Positions 8,235 to 10,000 of a DNA stretch of 10,000 bases are shown here, in pieces. The stretch is from Glandiceps talaboti (lineage: Eukaryota > Hemichordata > Enteropneusta > Spengelidae). Position numbers and translations under genes: made by a program. The notes under the pieces are model-generated. The model saw nothing but the letters and a program-made list of their open reading frames with translations, did not search any database and was not told the origin of the DNA. Numbering within the stretch: the first letter of the stretch is position 1; every line of letters starts with the position of its first letter. The DNA lies in NCBI RefSeq assembly GCF_964340395.1, contig NC_135557.1:9620460-9630459 (forward strand), read 5' to 3'.

Positions 8235-9228
8235 ATGTTATACCAAAGTCAGACGGAAGCCATGAACCAAAACAACTCAAGACAGTTATATCCACAGTCA
8301 ACCCTGATCTTCTTGGCGATTATAAGACGACTTTAGAGGATGGTACCTCTTGGACTACTAGCAGTGCAGTTGGAACAACAATGGTACAAGAAGAAAATAT
8401 ACATATGTTTACTGGTATACCACTGATTATGAACATCAACATTAACGGTTTACGTTCGTCTTCTGGAAAAACTTTCTCGTCGTCAACTTCCTCTATATCC
8501 TCTACGCATGCGTCCCCATCCAGTATGAGCACTACCACTGCACCTCCCACTTTTGCGACAACGCCAAATCCGACTGATGTGTCAACATCTTCTTTAACAG
8601 GTGTGGTAACAGAGGAACCCTCTACTTCCTCTGTGGTTCCAACAACACACCCAGCAACTACAACTGAAGAAAGTACAACTACTCCTTCTACCACTACTGA
8701 GGTTTCTACAACCACGGAAATGCCTTCAACAACTGTTATTTCCACAACCACGGAAATGCCTTCAACAACTGTTAAGACTTCTACTTTACCCCCCACCACC
8801 ACCTACACGTATACCACAGAGGAAACCACGAGTCCTGCACGTAGCACAACAGAGCAATTTACAACCACTAACACACCTCCTACTACACCTTCTGCAACAA
8901 CAGGTCCTGCAACTACGACACAGGTAGTCACAACAGTCATGCCAACTACTGCCGAACCTACCACAAGTATACATACAACACTTGAGCCTTCCACAGCTGA
9001 GCCAACCACAAGTAATCCTACGACAATCGAGCCTTCCACTGCTGAGCCAACCACAACTTCCCTGCTTACTACAGAAGTCCACACTACCACTGAAGAGATC
9101 CCAACCACAACCGCACCTGTCACTACTACCATGTTACTTACTACTACGGCCATTTCTACCACCACAGGCTACCATACTACGACACAAGCCGTGACAACAA
9201 AACGAATACCAGAATCAGTCAACGTGAC
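8235..9228 (+). CDS. Exon D: unknown segment plus second mucin region
   Basis: This partial CDS is an internal exon of about 330 codons. The frame opens after a TGA at 8213-8215. The best-looking acceptor is CACTTTCCATCAG ending at 8234, which is phase 1 and so matches exon C. Alternatives at 8286, 8298 or 8370 are also phase 1 and would trim the start. The donor GAC|GTAAGT after 9228 is a perfect GTAAGT and leaves phase 2. The first ~75-95 residues are ordinary in composition (for example FTGIPLIMNININGL) and match no family I recognise. From about 8465 the product is Ser-rich, then extremely Thr-rich, with Thr runs separated by Pro, Glu, Val and Ser and no cysteine. It forms more O-glycosylated stalk after exon C. 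The last residues, IPESVNVT, could open a new beta-sandwich or SEA-like domain in the next exon, which is a guess. Confidence 0.75.
8708..8774 (+). repeat. Near-identical 36-bp coding duplication
   Basis: A 31-base stretch beginning ACAACCACGGAAATGCC is repeated exactly at 8708-8738 and 8744-8774, a step of 36 bases. It encodes two successive 12-residue units of the form STTTEMPSTTVI. The lack of differences suggests recent in-frame expansion, the behaviour of a coding minisatellite in a mucin. Confidence 0.85.
8948..9080 (+). repeat. Three 45-bp coding repeats, TAEPTT type
   Basis: Units begin at 8948, 8993 and 9038, each encoding 15 residues that start TAEPTT. The first two continue SIHTTLEPS and SNPTTIEPS, and the third breaks down after TTSLLTTE. 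The step is exactly 45 bases, so length changes would keep the frame. It is a separate repeat family from the 36-bp units just upstream. Confidence 0.8.
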
Positions 9229-9317
9229 GTAAGTCTCTTTCTATTTCTGATTTGAGGTGTTCTTTCTTTTATTAGTTTGTAGCATAAAGATTAAAGTATA
9301 GTTTATGCTTTTGTGCC

Positions 9318-9342
9318 GTGATGTGATGTGATGTGATGTGAT
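9318..9342 (+). repeat. (GTGAT)5 microsatellite
   Basis: Five perfect GTGAT units, followed after a short gap by another GGATGTGATGTAA fragment (to about 9361) and by TGTG-rich sequence to about 9425. It shares the TGTGA word with the larger minisatellite downstream. Confidence 0.9.
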
Positions 9343-9622
9343 AAAATTGGATGTGATGTAATCTGAGGTGTAACTATGTCATGCTTTATAGTATGTTGTG
9401 GTGTGTTGTGTTATGTTCTGCTCTTTAGCATAGCATTGTATTTTGGTTTTGTATTCCGTTTGGGTTATACTGTGACCAAGTGTAGTAACCTTGTAAAACA
9501 CTGTGCAGTAATTAGACGTGGTGGTCTTAGTTGAATAACGGCTGAGAATATCATGGTGACTGTTGTGTCATAATTATAAAATTATCCCATAGATATAGCA
9601 AATATGTGTCGTGTTCTGTTAA

Positions 9623-10000
9623 GTGTGATATATTGTGACTGTCACATCATGCGGCAGTGTGACATCTTGTGACAGTGTGACATCATGTGACATCATGTGG
9701 CAGTGTGACATCTTGTGAGAGTGTGACATAATGTGGCAGTGTGATATCTTATCACAGTGTGACATCTTGTGACAGTGACATTATGTGACATCATGGGACA
9801 TCGAAATCTTGTGAAAGTGTGACATCATGAGACAGTGTGGTGTCTTGTGCCAATGTGACATCATGTGACAGCGTGACATCTTATGACAGTGTGACCTCTT
9901 GTAAGTGTGATATCTTGTGACATTATGTGACAGTGTGACATCGTGTGATGGTGTAACAGCATGTGGCAGTTTGACATCTTGTGACATTGTGACATCATGT
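9623..10000 (+). repeat. TGTGACATC minisatellite array
   Basis: Degenerate tandem units of about 18 bases, consensus near TGTGACATCTTGTGACAG, which itself breaks into a 10-base (TGTGACATCW) and an 8-base (TGTGACAG) half. Units vary by single changes and by dropping one half, so the register shifts often. Near the left end a perfect 13-base palindrome, TGTGAC-T-GTCACA (9634-9646), marks a short patch of reversed sequence. The array reaches the window end and probably continues. Confidence 0.9.

Larger units (their letters stand above)
9229..10000 (+). other. Intron start after exon D, repeat-filled
   Basis: This intron begins GTAAGT and is still open at the window edge. About 9229-9317 is plain AT-rich sequence. 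From 9318 the strand is dominated by TGTGA-like words, with a less regular stretch between about 9480 and 9620 in which no exon is evident. The minus-strand open frame within 9781-9987 comes purely from the repeat. Confidence 0.65.

Noticed and set aside
8235-8263. ATG at 8235 or 8381 as a true translation start for a separate second gene
   Set aside because: No signal peptide follows either ATG, and the phase-1 acceptors fit continuation from exon C better.
7929-8265. Overlapping + strand frames of 68 and 93 codons before exon D
   Set aside because: They lie in a different frame from exon D and lack domains, bias and supporting splice signals. They are regarded as intronic.
9781-9987. Minus-strand frame rich in His, Ser and Met
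   Set aside because: It is generated entirely by the TGTGACATC minisatellite.

Overview
The window looks like nuclear DNA from an animal, most likely an invertebrate. It is AT-rich, mostly non-coding, holds short exons flanked by GT...AG splice signals, and carries a long (TA)n tract, a G/T-rich minisatellite and a foldback element. Nothing bacterial is visible (no operons, no Shine-Dalgarno sites). I cannot name the clade from the sequence alone.

Layout on the + strand. Positions 1-3088 show no exon I can support, only a short tandem duplication and AT-rich sequence. An imperfect 165-bp palindrome (3089-3253) and a small cluster of ATTTGCAT octamers (3352-3385) follow. Exon A (3581-3703) and exon B (4736-4846) each encode the C-terminal half of a C-type lectin-like domain (CTLD). 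They are paralogous: the three cysteines and the tryptophan have identical, gap-free spacing. Exon C (5302-7491) is a 730-codon, cysteine-free, Thr/Ser/Pro-rich mucin exon. Exon D (about 8235-9228) starts with some 75 non-repetitive residues and continues as a second, even more Thr-rich mucin segment. The window ends in an intron full of TGTGA-based repeats (9318-10000), which continues past the edge.

Exons A, B and C all begin and end in phase 1, and exon D can begin in phase 1 and ends in phase 2. A-B-C-D, A-C-D and B-C-D splicing would therefore all keep the frame. The simplest model is one secreted or cell-surface protein: a C-type lectin head on a long O-glycosylated mucin stalk of over 1,000 residues, with further domains outside the window. 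The N-terminal halves of the CTLDs, a signal peptide and any membrane anchor were not found here.

Most interesting is the duplicated CTLD half-exon. The copies differ at the position of the canonical Trp-Asn-Asp calcium/sugar motif (WRD in A, WSP in B). They could be mutually exclusive ligand-binding cassettes, the ends of two tandem CTLDs, or last exons of separate lectin genes; transcript data would decide. No known gene symbol can be assigned.
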